Below, one piece after another: positions 43,742 to 52,926 of a stretch of 64,000 nucleotides of DNA. The DNA comes from Cognatishimia activa (GTDB lineage Bacteria; Pseudomonadota; Alphaproteobacteria; Rhodobacterales; Rhodobacteraceae). The stretch covers positions 868,001-932,000 of the forward strand of contig NZ_CP060010.1 of the NCBI RefSeq assembly GCF_017798205.1, in the 5' to 3' direction. Below the pieces are notes generated by a model that was given only the letters and a program-made list of their open reading frames with translations, searched no databases and was not told the DNA's origin. The translations under genes and the position numbers were made by a program. Each line of letters opens with the position of its first letter. The stretch's first letter is position 1.

Positions 43742-45369
43742 AGTAAACTCCTCTTTTTCGTGGTGTTCGCAGCTGCCAAATCCTGCGGTGCATATGTAAA
43801 TGCTGTGAAGTCTGCAGTTCGTGCTTGTCCTGTGATGTCAAACGCAAACATTCCGACGAAAGCGCCAGTAAAAGAAGCATGCTCTCCGCGACCACCTTCG
43901 TCAGAGATAACGCTAGCGTCTAACTCTGGCCCGATGGACTGCCAGCTGCCAGATGTTCGATAAAAGAACTGTTGCATCTTGCCGTTTACCTCAACGCCAA
44001 GCTCTATCGCATCATCACCCAGTCCAACGGGCGCACACGGAAAGCTGAGTTGCCCGTCGGGCCAATCTCCAGCACAGGATAAGATCGTTAAGACACGACC
44101 AAGTTCTTCTGTCCATGTCACCGTGAGTGCGTGAAATTTATGACGATTATAGTAGGTCGTCAGCCCAGCACCGTGTTGGTACGCCGTTGGGTCAAATCTC
44201 TGCAATTGGCAGGTCGCCGTATACGTGTGATCCTCTTGGCGGCGTGCCACGAGAGATTGTTCAAACCAGCTGCCTAGGCTTTCTCGTCCAATCAGACGCA
44301 GTGCGTCGCCAGTCATCTCAAACAGGCGACTATGGTCGGGAGTGCGAAGCCACTGGAAGTCTTTAGGTAATTTTGGTGCGCTGAGATCGTAAGACACCGG
44401 TTTTCTCTTTGGAACTAGTACAGGTTCAGCGAGTGTCACGCGCTCTGGTGGTGCCAATCCGCCGTCAGCCAAGTACAGCCAGCCGTCATCGCCCCATTTG
44501 CATTTCGCTATCCCGGTTTCGCGACCACATGGTGAGAATAGACCTTCCAACGGACGACCACATAGATAGGTATGAAAGACTTCACCCGATGGCGTCTCAA
44601 CCATCTGACCATGCCCTGTGCGCTGCATTGCATTATCTGGAGCATCTTTTGCTGTCATAACAAAGGTATTGGGGTGTATCTCATACGGACCCCAAATGTC
44701 GCGAGACCGCGCCAGTGTCACAGCATGCTCGTAGCCCGTGCCTCCTTCGGCGGTTGTAAGATAGTAATAGTCGCCGCGTCTAAAAATATGCGGCGCTTCG
44801 GTCAAGCCGTGCGCGCTGCCCGCGAAAATGTTTTTGACTGGGCCAATCAAACCCTGCTCCGGATCCCATTCCTGCAGAAGAATGCCGTCAAATGCGGGAT
44901 GTTTGGGATGACCACCCACAGAATTCGAGACATGGTTCCATTGCATATTGCTGAAGTATTTCCGGCCGTCCTCGTCGTGAAAAAGGCTTGGGTCAAACCC
45001 TGACGAGTTGACGTAGATTGGATCGCTCCATGGCCCTTCGATAGATGGAGCCGAAACAATGTAGTTGTGCGCATCCTTGAAGTTTCCATCCAAACGTTTG
45101 ACGTCGGTGTAAACCAACCAAAACAGCCCATCGGCAAAACTTAGGCACGGAGCCCAAACACCGCAGCTGTCGGGATTTCCGCGCATGTCCAGTTGTGATG
45201 CACGGGACAGTGGGCGCGCCACCAGATCCCAGTTCGCGAGATCCTGAGACGCATGGATCTGTACGCCAGGGTACCATTCGAACGTCGAGGTGGCGATGTA
45301 GTAGGTATCGCCCGCACGACAGATCGAGGGGTCAGGATTAAAGCCGCGAAGAATTGGATTCTGAATCAT
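43729..45369 (-). CDS. Glycoside hydrolase family 43 (beta-xylosidase/arabinofuranosidase type)
   Basis: A 546-residue two-domain GH43 enzyme. The five-bladed propeller comes first: base Asp in RGFNPDPSICRAG, pKa-tuning Asp in SGFDPSLFHDED, acid Glu in HGLTEAPHIFRRG. A beta-sandwich C-terminal domain follows from about residue 335 (TATCQLQRFDPTAYQHGAGLT in outline). No signal peptide is seen, so it acts in the cytoplasm on imported xylo- or arabino-oligosides. It lies inside the ABC-transporter operon. Confidence 0.92.
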   Translation of the reverse strand: MIQNPILRGFNPDPSICRAGDTYYIATSTFEWYPGVQIHASQDLANWDLVARPLSRASQLDMRGNPDSCGVWAPCLSFADGLFWLVYTDVKRLDGNFKDAHNYIVSAPSIEGPWSDPIYVNSSGFDPSLFHDEDGRKYFSNMQWNHVSNSVGGHPKHPAFDGILLQEWDPEQGLIGPVKNIFAGSAHGLTEAPHIFRRGDYYYLTTAEGGTGYEHAVTLARSRDIWGPYEIHPNTFVMTAKDAPDNAMQRTGHGQMVETPSGEVFHTYLCGRPLEGLFSPCGRETGIAKCKWGDDGWLYLADGGLAPPERVTLAEPVLVPKRKPVSYDLSAPKLPKDFQWLRTPDHSRLFEMTGDALRLIGRESLGSWFEQSLVARRQEDHTYTATCQLQRFDPTAYQHGAGLTTYYNRHKFHALTVTWTEELGRVLTILSCAGDWPDGQLSFPCAPVGLGDDAIELGVEVNGKMQQFFYRTSGSWQSIGPELDASVISDEGGRGEHASFTGAFVGMFAFDITGQARTADFTAFTYAPQDLAAANTTKKRSLLCQD

Positions 45370-45381
45370 CGGCGCTCCCGC

Positions 45382-46500
45382 TTATGCAAGCAGTGCTTGG
45401 GCTGCCGTTGCGGACAGAGCCGCGGGGCGCTCGCACGTAGTTGTCATTTCGACAAAACGACCTTCCTCGCCTGACGTGAGAATGGCTGTCATCACATCAA
45501 CGACGTGCAACGAAAACTCGAGTGAACAGCGATGCGGGCGATCCTCTAGAATTGCTTGCGCCATATCGGCAAGGCCAGCTGCGCGATAGTTCGCATTTGG
45601 CCCATCATTCGCGACAGACAAAGGATGCTCCCAGCTGGGTACGTTTACGAACGTTTCTTTGTCCGTCATGCGCACCTCACCCCCAAAGAAATTAGGGTCC
45701 GGCACGTGCAGGGTTCCTGTCTCTCCGTAAAGCTCCATATTGGCATGACCGTGCTGCCAGACATCCCAGCTGGCGCAATAGGTCACTTGCGCGCCTGATT
45801 TGAACTGAAGAACCGCGTGAATAGTCGTTGGTGTTTCGACAGCGATTTTCTCACCGTTTCGAGGTTCACTTGTGATTGTGCGCTCGTCGGACCCTTTGGA
45901 TGACATTGCGACGACGCGCTTTACTGGCCCCAGAAGCTGAACAAGGTTCGAGACGTAGTAAGGCCCCAAATCAAGAATTGGCCCGCCCCCTGGCTTGAAG
46001 AAAAAGTCTGGGTTCGGGTGCCACATCTCCATACCCGGGCTTTGAACAAAACAAGTGCCCGAGGTGACTTTTCCAACAGCACCCGCATCGATCAGCGATC
46101 GAGCCAACTGATGCGCGCCGCCCATAAACGTGTCTGGAGCCGACCCAACACGCAGCCCTTTGGCATCCGCTAGAGCCTTTAGGCTTTGCCCCTCTTCAAC
46201 GGTCAGGACAAATGGTTTTTCTGAATATGCGTACTTACCAGCCTTAAGAATGCGCGTTGAAACTTCGTGGTGTGCGTTTGGTACGGTCAGGTTAACGACA
46301 ATATCTATGTCGTCAGAGGCCAAAAGCCCGTCCACGGTTTCTGCACGCAAGCCAAATTCTTCCGCCCGAGCTTTTGCAGCATCCATATTCATATCGGCGC
46401 AGGCGCGCATTTCGATACCTGCAAACATCGGGGCGAGCCGCATGTAAGCCGCCGAGATATTGCCGCAACCGATCACGCCTATTCCAAGTGTTTTGCTCAT
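45382..46500 (-). CDS. Gfo/Idh/MocA family oxidoreductase
   Basis: A 372-residue NAD(P)-dependent dehydrogenase. Start LGIGVIGCGNISAAYMRLAPMF gives the Rossmann fold; SEKPFVLTVEEG holds the catalytic Lys; GGGPILDLGPYYVSNLVQLLG is the family C-terminal motif. It differs clearly from the other member at 41556, so the operon carries two distinct oxidation steps. It sits between the second isomerase and the GH43 gene. Confidence 0.9.
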   Translation of the reverse strand: MSKTLGIGVIGCGNISAAYMRLAPMFAGIEMRACADMNMDAAKARAEEFGLRAETVDGLLASDDIDIVVNLTVPNAHHEVSTRILKAGKYAYSEKPFVLTVEEGQSLKALADAKGLRVGSAPDTFMGGAHQLARSLIDAGAVGKVTSGTCFVQSPGMEMWHPNPDFFFKPGGGPILDLGPYYVSNLVQLLGPVKRVVAMSSKGSDERTITSEPRNGEKIAVETPTTIHAVLQFKSGAQVTYCASWDVWQHGHANMELYGETGTLHVPDPNFFGGEVRMTDKETFVNVPSWEHPLSVANDGPNANYRAAGLADMAQAILEDRPHRCSLEFSLHVVDVMTAILTSGEEGRFVEMTTTCERPAALSATAAQALLA

Positions 46501-46509
46501 AACTGCCTC

Positions 46510-47259
46510 TCAATATGTGCGGAAAGCTTCAATGGACCGCGTCGCAAAGCGGGTCACATCAGAAGGGTTGTCATGTTCTGCCACAAAAAGCGTCACGCCA
46601 TGGGCCCTTAGCGCAGCGATCAATGCCGCCCAATCCATTGTACCTTGACCCACGTCAGCCCAGCCGTCCTCGTCTTCGCATTCTCCTTCGGGTGCGATGT
46701 CCTTAACGTGTGCAGCTGTAATCCGCGCCCCGTGGTCGGCAATCCATTGCATCGGATCATGACCGCCACGAATGACCCAGGCGACGTCCATCTCCCACTC
46801 GATATCCGGCGCGTTTTCCAACAGGATGTTCATCGGCAGCGTACCGTCAGCCAAAGGCATGAACTCCCAATGGTGGTTGTGCCAACCAAACGCGAGGCCT
46901 GCATCCTGTACGCGCTTGCCTACATCGGACAAACGAGCAGCATAGGCTTTCCAATCCGCACGCGTTGCACCGTTTTGCAGTTCTTGATCGGGTGCAGGAC
47001 AAAAGATCTTTTGGATCCCCAGTGTTTTCGCCGCTGCGATTGAGACCACAAAATCATCCTCGCAGCTTGCCAATGGGAAGAAGTGACCGCTTGTCATGGT
47101 CAATCCATGCCGATCTAGCAGGTCTTTAAACTCCGCCGGGTTTTCATAAACCCCGCCAAAGCCTTCGACCTGAGTGTAGCCCAATTTAGCAATGCTTGCG
47201 ATGACATCAGCCCAAGGCGTGAAGTTCCGTGCAGAATAGAGTTGGAACGAAAAACTCAT
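46510..47259 (-). CDS. Sugar phosphate isomerase/epimerase family protein
   Basis: A 249-residue IolE/xylose-isomerase-like TIM barrel, shorter than the paralogue at 42680. Possible metal ligands: His in FGWHNHHWEF, Asp in EWEMDVAWVIR, His in ITAAHVKDI and Glu in LFVAEHDNPSD. It lies between the ABC ATPase and a Gfo/Idh/MocA gene, so it probably works on the imported sugar or its oxidised form. Confidence 0.88.
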   Translation of the reverse strand: MSFSFQLYSARNFTPWADVIASIAKLGYTQVEGFGGVYENPAEFKDLLDRHGLTMTSGHFFPLASCEDDFVVSIAAAKTLGIQKIFCPAPDQELQNGATRADWKAYAARLSDVGKRVQDAGLAFGWHNHHWEFMPLADGTLPMNILLENAPDIEWEMDVAWVIRGGHDPMQWIADHGARITAAHVKDIAPEGECEDEDGWADVGQGTMDWAALIAALRAHGVTLFVAEHDNPSDVTRFATRSIEAFRTY

Positions 47260-47284
47260 AATTGTCTTCCTGTATACTTCGCCT

Positions 47285-48433
47285 CTATAGGCGTTCTTCG
47301 GTTGTACTATCGAAAATGTTCGCCAATGCGGCAGAGAACCCGATGGTCAGTGGATCCCCTGTTCTGAGTTCGGCCTGTCCGTCCAGGCGAACCCAGATTT
47401 GATGTTCTCCAACAAGCACGCGGGCTAATGTGTCCGAGCCCAATGGCTCGACCAGTTGCACTTTGCTTTCCAGTTTGATCGGGCTGGATGCTGCTTCCTC
47501 GCCGCATTGAATATGCTCGGGACGAATACCAAACCACGCCGCACCGTTGTCTGCTGATGAAGTGCCAAATTCATATCCGGCGGTAGAAAAGTCGCCTGCC
47601 GAGCACGTGAAGCTGCCTTTGGAGAGGTCACCGCTAAAGAAGTTCATTGTTGGGGAACCGATGAACTCCGCTACATACTTATTTGCAGGGCGGCTGTAGA
47701 TCTCATTGGGGGTTGCGAGTTGCAAAATCTTTCCCCCCTTCATAATCGCAATGCGGTCAGCCAAAGTCATAGCTTCGATCTGGTCATGGGTCACATAGAT
47801 CATTGTGTTGTCGAGGGTCTGGTGCAGTTGCTTAATTTCAACCCTCAAATCTGCACGCAATTTCGCATCGAGGTTGGAAAGCGGCTCGTCGAAAAGAAAG
47901 ACATCAACGTCGCGTACCAAGGCTCGGCCAATCGCGACCCGTTGCCTTTGACCTCCAGACAGAGCGGCAGGTTTGCGTTTCAATAAAGGCTCGATTTGCA
48001 GAGTCTTCGCGGCGCGTGCGACACGCTCAGCGATTTCCGCCTTCGGCACGCCCGCATTCCTCAAGCCAAACGAAAGATTCCCTTCGACACTCATTTGCGG
48101 ATAAAGCGCATAGCTTTGGAACACCATGCCAATGCCGCGATCCGAGGGTTCTTCCCAGGTGACATTGCGACCACCGATGTGGATCTGACCATCGGTGACG
48201 TCCAATAGCCCAGCGATGCAGTTTAGCAATGTCGACTTGCCACAGCCAGATGACCCCAAGAGAACTAGAAACTCACCTTTGCCAATTTCAAGGTTGAGGT
48301 CTTTGAGCACTTCGACAGAGCCAAAACTTAGATGGAGGTTCTTTATTTCGATGCTGGAATCCTGATGCACGGGCTTAGCCTGTCTCATCAAATCAGGGTC
48401 GAGCTCGATACCATTCGTTGTTGTATTTCCCAT
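47285..48433 (-). CDS. Sugar ABC transporter ATP-binding protein (UgpC/MalK type)
   Basis: A 382-residue ATPase of the CUT1 sugar importer group. Walker A is LLGSSGCGKSTLLNCIAG, the signature ALSGGQRQRVAIGRAL, Walker B DVFLFDEPLSNLDAKLR. The C-terminal OB domain (after residue 240) is shared by MalK, UgpC and MsmK. It energises the two permeases upstream in the operon (gap three bases). Confidence 0.95.
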   Translation of the reverse strand: MGNTTTNGIELDPDLMRQAKPVHQDSSIEIKNLHLSFGSVEVLKDLNLEIGKGEFLVLLGSSGCGKSTLLNCIAGLLDVTDGQIHIGGRNVTWEEPSDRGIGMVFQSYALYPQMSVEGNLSFGLRNAGVPKAEIAERVARAAKTLQIEPLLKRKPAALSGGQRQRVAIGRALVRDVDVFLFDEPLSNLDAKLRADLRVEIKQLHQTLDNTMIYVTHDQIEAMTLADRIAIMKGGKILQLATPNEIYSRPANKYVAEFIGSPTMNFFSGDLSKGSFTCSAGDFSTAGYEFGTSSADNGAAWFGIRPEHIQCGEEAASSPIKLESKVQLVEPLGSDTLARVLVGEHQIWVRLDGQAELRTGDPLTIGFSAALANIFDSTTEERL

Positions 48434-48436
48434 GAC

Positions 48437-49375
48437 TTATCCTTTCACGGCACCGGCGGCGATACCGCGGACAAACAGTTTTCCAGAGACGAAGTAGATC
48501 ACCAGCGGCACCAGGCCCGTCAGCAAAGTCGCGGCCATATTTACGTTGTATTCTTTGACGCCCTGGACCGAATTCACGATGTTATTCAGCTGCACCGTCA
48601 TTGGATAGATTTCAGGCTTGGTGTAGATCACGCCGAACAAAAAGTCGTTCCATATGCCGGTGACCTGAAGAATGATCGCGACAACAAAGATCGGCAGCGA
48701 CATCGGCAGCATGACCTGAAAGTAGATCCGCCAGAACCCTGCCCCATCGACCCGCGCCGCTTTGAACAGCTCTTCAGGAACGGAAGCGAAGTAGTTGCGG
48801 AACAAGAGCGTCAGGATCGGCATACCAAAGATCGAATGAACAATCACAAGCCCCCCGAGCGTTCCCATCAGACGAAAGTTGGTACCTGTTGCCGCTGCGA
48901 TGACATCGCCAGTTTCACGAAGTAGGATAACGATTGGATAAATCATCACCTGATATGGGATGAAGGCTCCAAAGATCAGAATAGTGAAGAACACTTCAGA
49001 CCCTTTGAACTTCCAATTCGCTAGTGCATAACCGTTCACCGAAGCGATGATGATCGAGATAATCACCGACGGAACCATGATACGTACGGAGTTCCAGAAA
49101 CCGCGCGACAAACCTTCACAATTGATGCCGGTGCAGGCCTGTGACCAGGCTTTCACCCAAGGCTCAAATGTAACCTCCACAGGCAAGGCGAATACATTGC
49201 CCAGACGGATCTCTGGCATGCCTTTCAAAGACGTTACGATCATGACGTAGAGCGGGAGCAGATAATAAACCGAAGCCACAAACAAGGTGCTGTAGAGCAT
49301 GATGTTGGCGGGCGACAACCGCTTGCGCGGCTTTGGGCCACGTGGACCCTCGAGGCGTGTCGATGGATTAGTCAC
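48437..49375 (-). CDS. Carbohydrate ABC transporter permease (MalG type)
   Basis: A 312-residue inner-membrane permease with six membrane helices. The EAA loop is PEELFKAARVDGAGFWRIYFQVMLP-like, ending in the family's G-x-x-x-x-x-x-x-P pattern. The start GTG at 49375 was chosen as GGAGG stands in front; it overlaps the stop of the partner permease by eight bases. It pairs with the MalF-type gene at 49368. Confidence 0.93.
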   Translation of the reverse strand: MTNPSTRLEGPRGPKPRKRLSPANIMLYSTLFVASVYYLLPLYVMIVTSLKGMPEIRLGNVFALPVEVTFEPWVKAWSQACTGINCEGLSRGFWNSVRIMVPSVIISIIIASVNGYALANWKFKGSEVFFTILIFGAFIPYQVMIYPIVILLRETGDVIAAATGTNFRLMGTLGGLVIVHSIFGMPILTLLFRNYFASVPEELFKAARVDGAGFWRIYFQVMLPMSLPIFVVAIILQVTGIWNDFLFGVIYTKPEIYPMTVQLNNIVNSVQGVKEYNVNMAATLLTGLVPLVIYFVSGKLFVRGIAAGAVKG

Positions 49376-50300
49376 GACGTTTTCCTCCGAATTCCAAATA
49401 TGCCCATGGGATGAGAACAACGAGCACGCTGACGAGCATCATCGTCGAGGCTGCGAAGCCCTGACCGAGGTTCTGTGACTGGAACATTTTTTCGATAACG
49501 TATTTGGCAGGCACTTCCGAGGCGATGCCCGGCCCACCCGATGTTTGGGCCACCACAAGATCGTAAACTTTGATGATACCAGAGGCGATTAGGACCAATG
49601 CGGTCACAAAAATCGGGCGCATCATAGGAATAATCACCACCAGATAGGTCTTCCAGGTCGCGATGCCATCGACGCGCGTGGCCTTCCAGATGTCCTCATC
49701 AATGCCGCGCAGACCCGCGAGCATTATCACCATGATAAAGCCCGAGCCCTGCCAGATCCCTGCGATCAGAATGCCATAGATCACGATGTCCGGGTTGTTC
49801 AGTGGGTCAAAAGCAAACCCGCTCCACCCCAGTTTCTGCACGACAGATTGAATGCCGAACTGAGGGTTCAGGATCCACTGCCACACAAGGCCTGTTACGA
49901 TAAAACTCAGCGCGAAAGGATAGAGGAAAATTGTGCGAAATACTGCTTCCCCTCGAATTTTGCGATCCAAGAGAGCCGCCAGTGTAAAGCCGATCACAAG
50001 GCTAAGGATCATCGAACAGATCCCATAGATTGCCAAGTTCTCAATCGAAACCAACCAGCGCCGCGTGCTCCACAGACGTTCATATTGATCCAAACCCACC
50101 CATTTGTCTGGCGCGGGTAGCAAGCGAGATCGGGTGAAGGAATGATAGATCGTCCAGACCGTACAGCCGATAAAAACCACCAGAGCAGTGAACACCATAG
50201 GGATCGACGCGATCTTCGCTGTCATGTTTTTGAACATGCGATTGGGCGGCTTTCGCGAACTTCTGTCCTGTCGCACGGACGCATTCTCGGTGATCGACAT
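49368..50300 (-). CDS. Carbohydrate ABC transporter permease (MalF type)
   Basis: A 310-residue permease. An N-terminal helix (ASIPMVFTALVVFIGCTVWTI) is followed by five more, with the EAA motif at DEDIWKATRVDGIATWKTYLV. It forms the channel with the MalG-type protein and is fed by the binding protein encoded 81 bases upstream. Confidence 0.93.
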   Translation of the reverse strand: MSITENASVRQDRSSRKPPNRMFKNMTAKIASIPMVFTALVVFIGCTVWTIYHSFTRSRLLPAPDKWVGLDQYERLWSTRRWLVSIENLAIYGICSMILSLVIGFTLAALLDRKIRGEAVFRTIFLYPFALSFIVTGLVWQWILNPQFGIQSVVQKLGWSGFAFDPLNNPDIVIYGILIAGIWQGSGFIMVIMLAGLRGIDEDIWKATRVDGIATWKTYLVVIIPMMRPIFVTALVLIASGIIKVYDLVVAQTSGGPGIASEVPAKYVIEKMFQSQNLGQGFAASTMMLVSVLVVLIPWAYLEFGGKRRD

Positions 50301-50381
50301 GAAAATTACCTACGTATTGAAGCGACCACACATTGGCGGTCAGCGCGGGTTCAGCTCCGAAAAGCTGAACCCAACGGTGGA

Positions 50382-51617
50382 TTAGTCAGCGTCTGCAATG
50401 ATCGCCGCGAAACGCTCTTGGGCGTCAGCCGCGGAGTATGACGGATCATTCCAAAACTCGACCATCAGGTCTTCGATCTGACCTGAAGTGTCCGGAGACA
50501 ACGTCTGATCGCCACTTGGGAGGATGGCGCCGGAGGCCAAGATCTCGAGACCCTTCTGCATACAGTCATTCGCTGCAGACAGATCGACGTCGCCACGCAC
50601 TGGCAGCGAGCCTTTTTTCAGGTTGAAGGAAACCTGAACTTCTGGAGACAACAACAGTGCCGCCAGCTCTTTCTGAGCGGCTTCGATGTCTGCGTCGTTC
50701 TGTTTCGGGAAGTAGAACGCGTCACCGCCGGTTGAGATGATCTCATTCACACCCAAGCCTGGCAGACAGGTGTAGTCTACGCCTGCGGTCTGTTCTGCAA
50801 CGGCGAATTCACCTTGCGCCCAGTCACCCATAATCTGACCTCCTGCTTGGCCGGTAATGACGAGGTTGGTCGCTTGGTTCCAATCCTGAACGTTTGAGTT
50901 TGCAGCAAATGTCCGCGCGTTGGCGGCTGCTTCAAATACGCGTGCATAGTCCGCGCCACCGGCAACTGCAGCATCTTTGTCAACGTTGACGGCTGTCCAG
51001 GCATCAATGCCTGCGATTGCGATCGCCATCACGCCAAAGGCACCTGAGGACTGCCAAGGCTGTTGGCCCATCGCCAGTGGGATCTTGCCAGCAGCTTCAA
51101 GCGCGGGCGCTGCAGCGACAAACTCGTCCCAATTGCTTGGTACGTCGACCCCTGCGTCAGCGTAGGCTTTGTGGCTCAGCCAAATCCATTGCCAGGAGTG
51201 AATATTCACAGGCGCGCAATAAACGCGACCATCCACGGTACAACTGTCCAGCAGTGAAGACGGGTTTACGATATCTTTCCATCCCTCAGCTTCGGCAACA
51301 TCGGTGAGGTCGAGAAGCAATCCTGCTTCGATCAACTCTTCTGCCTGACGGCCATGGTTCAGCTGGGTGGCATGCATTGGGTCACCGCCGAGAATACGGC
51401 TGATGATGATTGGCCGCGCCGTACCACCAGAGCCAGCGATCGCACCATCCACCCAATTGTGCTCCGTCTTTTCGTTCAGCGCCTTAGCGAATTCAGACAC
51501 CGCAGCGGCTTCACCGCCGGACGTCCACCAATGAGTAACTTCGAGATCAGCAGCTGTCACAGCGGTCGCTGCACACAGTGCTGTTGTTCCCACCAGAATG
51601 TTCCGGATTATGTTCAT
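50382..51617 (-). CDS. Sugar ABC transporter substrate-binding protein
   Basis: A 411-residue periplasmic binding protein of cluster B (CUT1). A signal peptide is clear (NIIRNILVGTTALCAATAVTAAD), the mature start is DLEVTHWWTSGGE, and GDPMHATQLNHGRQAEELIE and WQWIWLSHKAYADAGVDVP are typical of this group. The ATG at 51617 follows GGGAGG. The ligand is unknown; the operon suggests a plant or algal glycoside. First gene after the LacI operators. Confidence 0.94.
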   Translation of the reverse strand: MNIIRNILVGTTALCAATAVTAADLEVTHWWTSGGEAAAVSEFAKALNEKTEHNWVDGAIAGSGGTARPIIISRILGGDPMHATQLNHGRQAEELIEAGLLLDLTDVAEAEGWKDIVNPSSLLDSCTVDGRVYCAPVNIHSWQWIWLSHKAYADAGVDVPSNWDEFVAAAPALEAAGKIPLAMGQQPWQSSGAFGVMAIAIAGIDAWTAVNVDKDAAVAGGADYARVFEAAANARTFAANSNVQDWNQATNLVITGQAGGQIMGDWAQGEFAVAEQTAGVDYTCLPGLGVNEIISTGGDAFYFPKQNDADIEAAQKELAALLLSPEVQVSFNLKKGSLPVRGDVDLSAANDCMQKGLEILASGAILPSGDQTLSPDTSGQIEDLMVEFWNDPSYSAADAQERFAAIIADAD

Positions 51618-51673
51618 TTTTTCCTCCCTTTTCGGACCCACGGGTCCAGCGCTCAATTTAGAGCGCAACACTT

Positions 51674-51687
51674 TGTAATCGATTACA
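51674..51687. promoter_or_regulatory. LacI-family operator, proximal copy
   Basis: TGTAATCGATTACA is a perfect palindrome with a central CG, as LacI-family regulators bind. It lies 57 bases before the binding-protein start codon. A second copy is 34 bases away. Confidence 0.85.
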
Positions 51688-51706
51688 TTGCGAAACAAAC
51701 GATTGC

Positions 51707-51722
51707 TTGTAATCGATTACAA
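51707..51722. promoter_or_regulatory. LacI-family operator, distal copy
   Basis: TTGTAATCGATTACAA is a 16-base perfect palindrome sharing its 14-base core with the first site. It lies between the two divergent transcription units and may serve cooperative binding and autoregulation. Confidence 0.85.
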
Positions 51723-51799
51723 AGATAGTCTAACTGGCAGCCCCTCTGTCAACACTATAATAATTTGATCGTGAAAATAAGTTATGAAGGCTTTGAGCA

Positions 51800-52825
51800 T
51801 TGGATAGAAAAGCGGTTACAGTACAAGACGTTGCAAGAGTTGCTGGCGTTTCAACTGCGACAGTGAGTCGAGCACTTTCAGACCCAAATAAAGTCAGTGA
51901 AGATGCCCGTACCGCTGTCAGAAACGCCATTTCAGCAACCGGATACAGACTAAATAAAGCTGCAAGAAACCTGCGAAAGCAGCAAGCAGGTGCTGTACTG
52001 ATTCTAGTGCCGAATCTCGGAAACCCATTCTTTTCGCAAATTCTTCAGGGAATCTCGGCCGTATTCTCAGAGACCGAGTTCTCGATTTTGGTATCCGACA
52101 CATCTGATCAATCGAAACGTGATCTGAATCTTGTCGACTACTTCCTCGACCGCCGGATCGATGGTTTGATTTCTCTGGATGGCGCCCTTTCGATTTCCGA
52201 ACTAGAATTGTTTAAGCATCACTCCGTCGACGACAGGATTGTATTTGCCTGTGAATGGAGCCCTCTCGTCGACTTCCCTTCGGTTCGAAGCAACAATGCT
52301 ATGGGTGCGAAGTTGGCAATCCAGCACCTATACGACCTTGGCCATCGAAAGATTGCACACATCACCGGACCAGAAGGCAACGTTCTAACGCGCGAGCGCC
52401 GCGAAGGAATGCTTCAGGCACGGCAAAAGTTGAACCTTCCAACCTGTGCAGAATGGATAATACGAGGTGATTTCTCGCTGAACTCTGGCTTTCTCGCAGC
52501 ACAAGAAATTGCAGGTATGGACGATCGTCCAACAGCCGTTTTTTGCGCCTCTGACATGGTGGCAATCGGGCTTATTTCTGGCCTAAAGCGTGAAGGTATC
52601 TCGGTACCTAACGACATTTCTGTGGTTGGCTTTGACGATATTGAAATCGCAGAGTTCTGTGATCCGCCGCTGACTACGATCAAGCAAAATCGGGTAGGAC
52701 TTGGACGCGCCGCTGCAGAGCAACTACTTGCGCAAATGGGCGCTCGCGCTGGAAAACCAGACGGAATAGTGCAGCTGGACGTTCAATTACAGACACGCGA
52801 AAGTACCGTGGCACCAGCACCATAG
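51800..52825 (+). CDS. LacI family transcriptional regulator
   Basis: A 341-residue LacI repressor: HTH (TVQDVARVAGVSTATVSRAL), hinge (YRLNKAARNLRKQQAGAV) and a periplasmic-binding-like domain (VPNLGNPFFSQILQGI, AVFCASDMVAIGLISGL, VVGFDDIEIAEFCDPPLTTI). The start appears to be TTG at 51800; an ATG at 51784 opens a seven-codon frame in another phase that overlaps it. It is divergent from the sugar ABC operon and surely its regulator. Confidence 0.93.
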   Translation: MDRKAVTVQDVARVAGVSTATVSRALSDPNKVSEDARTAVRNAISATGYRLNKAARNLRKQQAGAVLILVPNLGNPFFSQILQGISAVFSETEFSILVSDTSDQSKRDLNLVDYFLDRRIDGLISLDGALSISELELFKHHSVDDRIVFACEWSPLVDFPSVRSNNAMGAKLAIQHLYDLGHRKIAHITGPEGNVLTRERREGMLQARQKLNLPTCAEWIIRGDFSLNSGFLAAQEIAGMDDRPTAVFCASDMVAIGLISGLKREGISVPNDISVVGFDDIEIAEFCDPPLTTIKQNRVGLGRAAAEQLLAQMGARAGKPDGIVQLDVQLQTRESTVAPAP

Positions 52826-52926
52826 ACCGTCGACTGACGACGTTTAGACATCTCAAATTGCCTCAGAAAATTTTGGTCGACCCGCACTCAAATTGACTCG
52901 CTCCACCCATAGCACTTTGCCATCAC

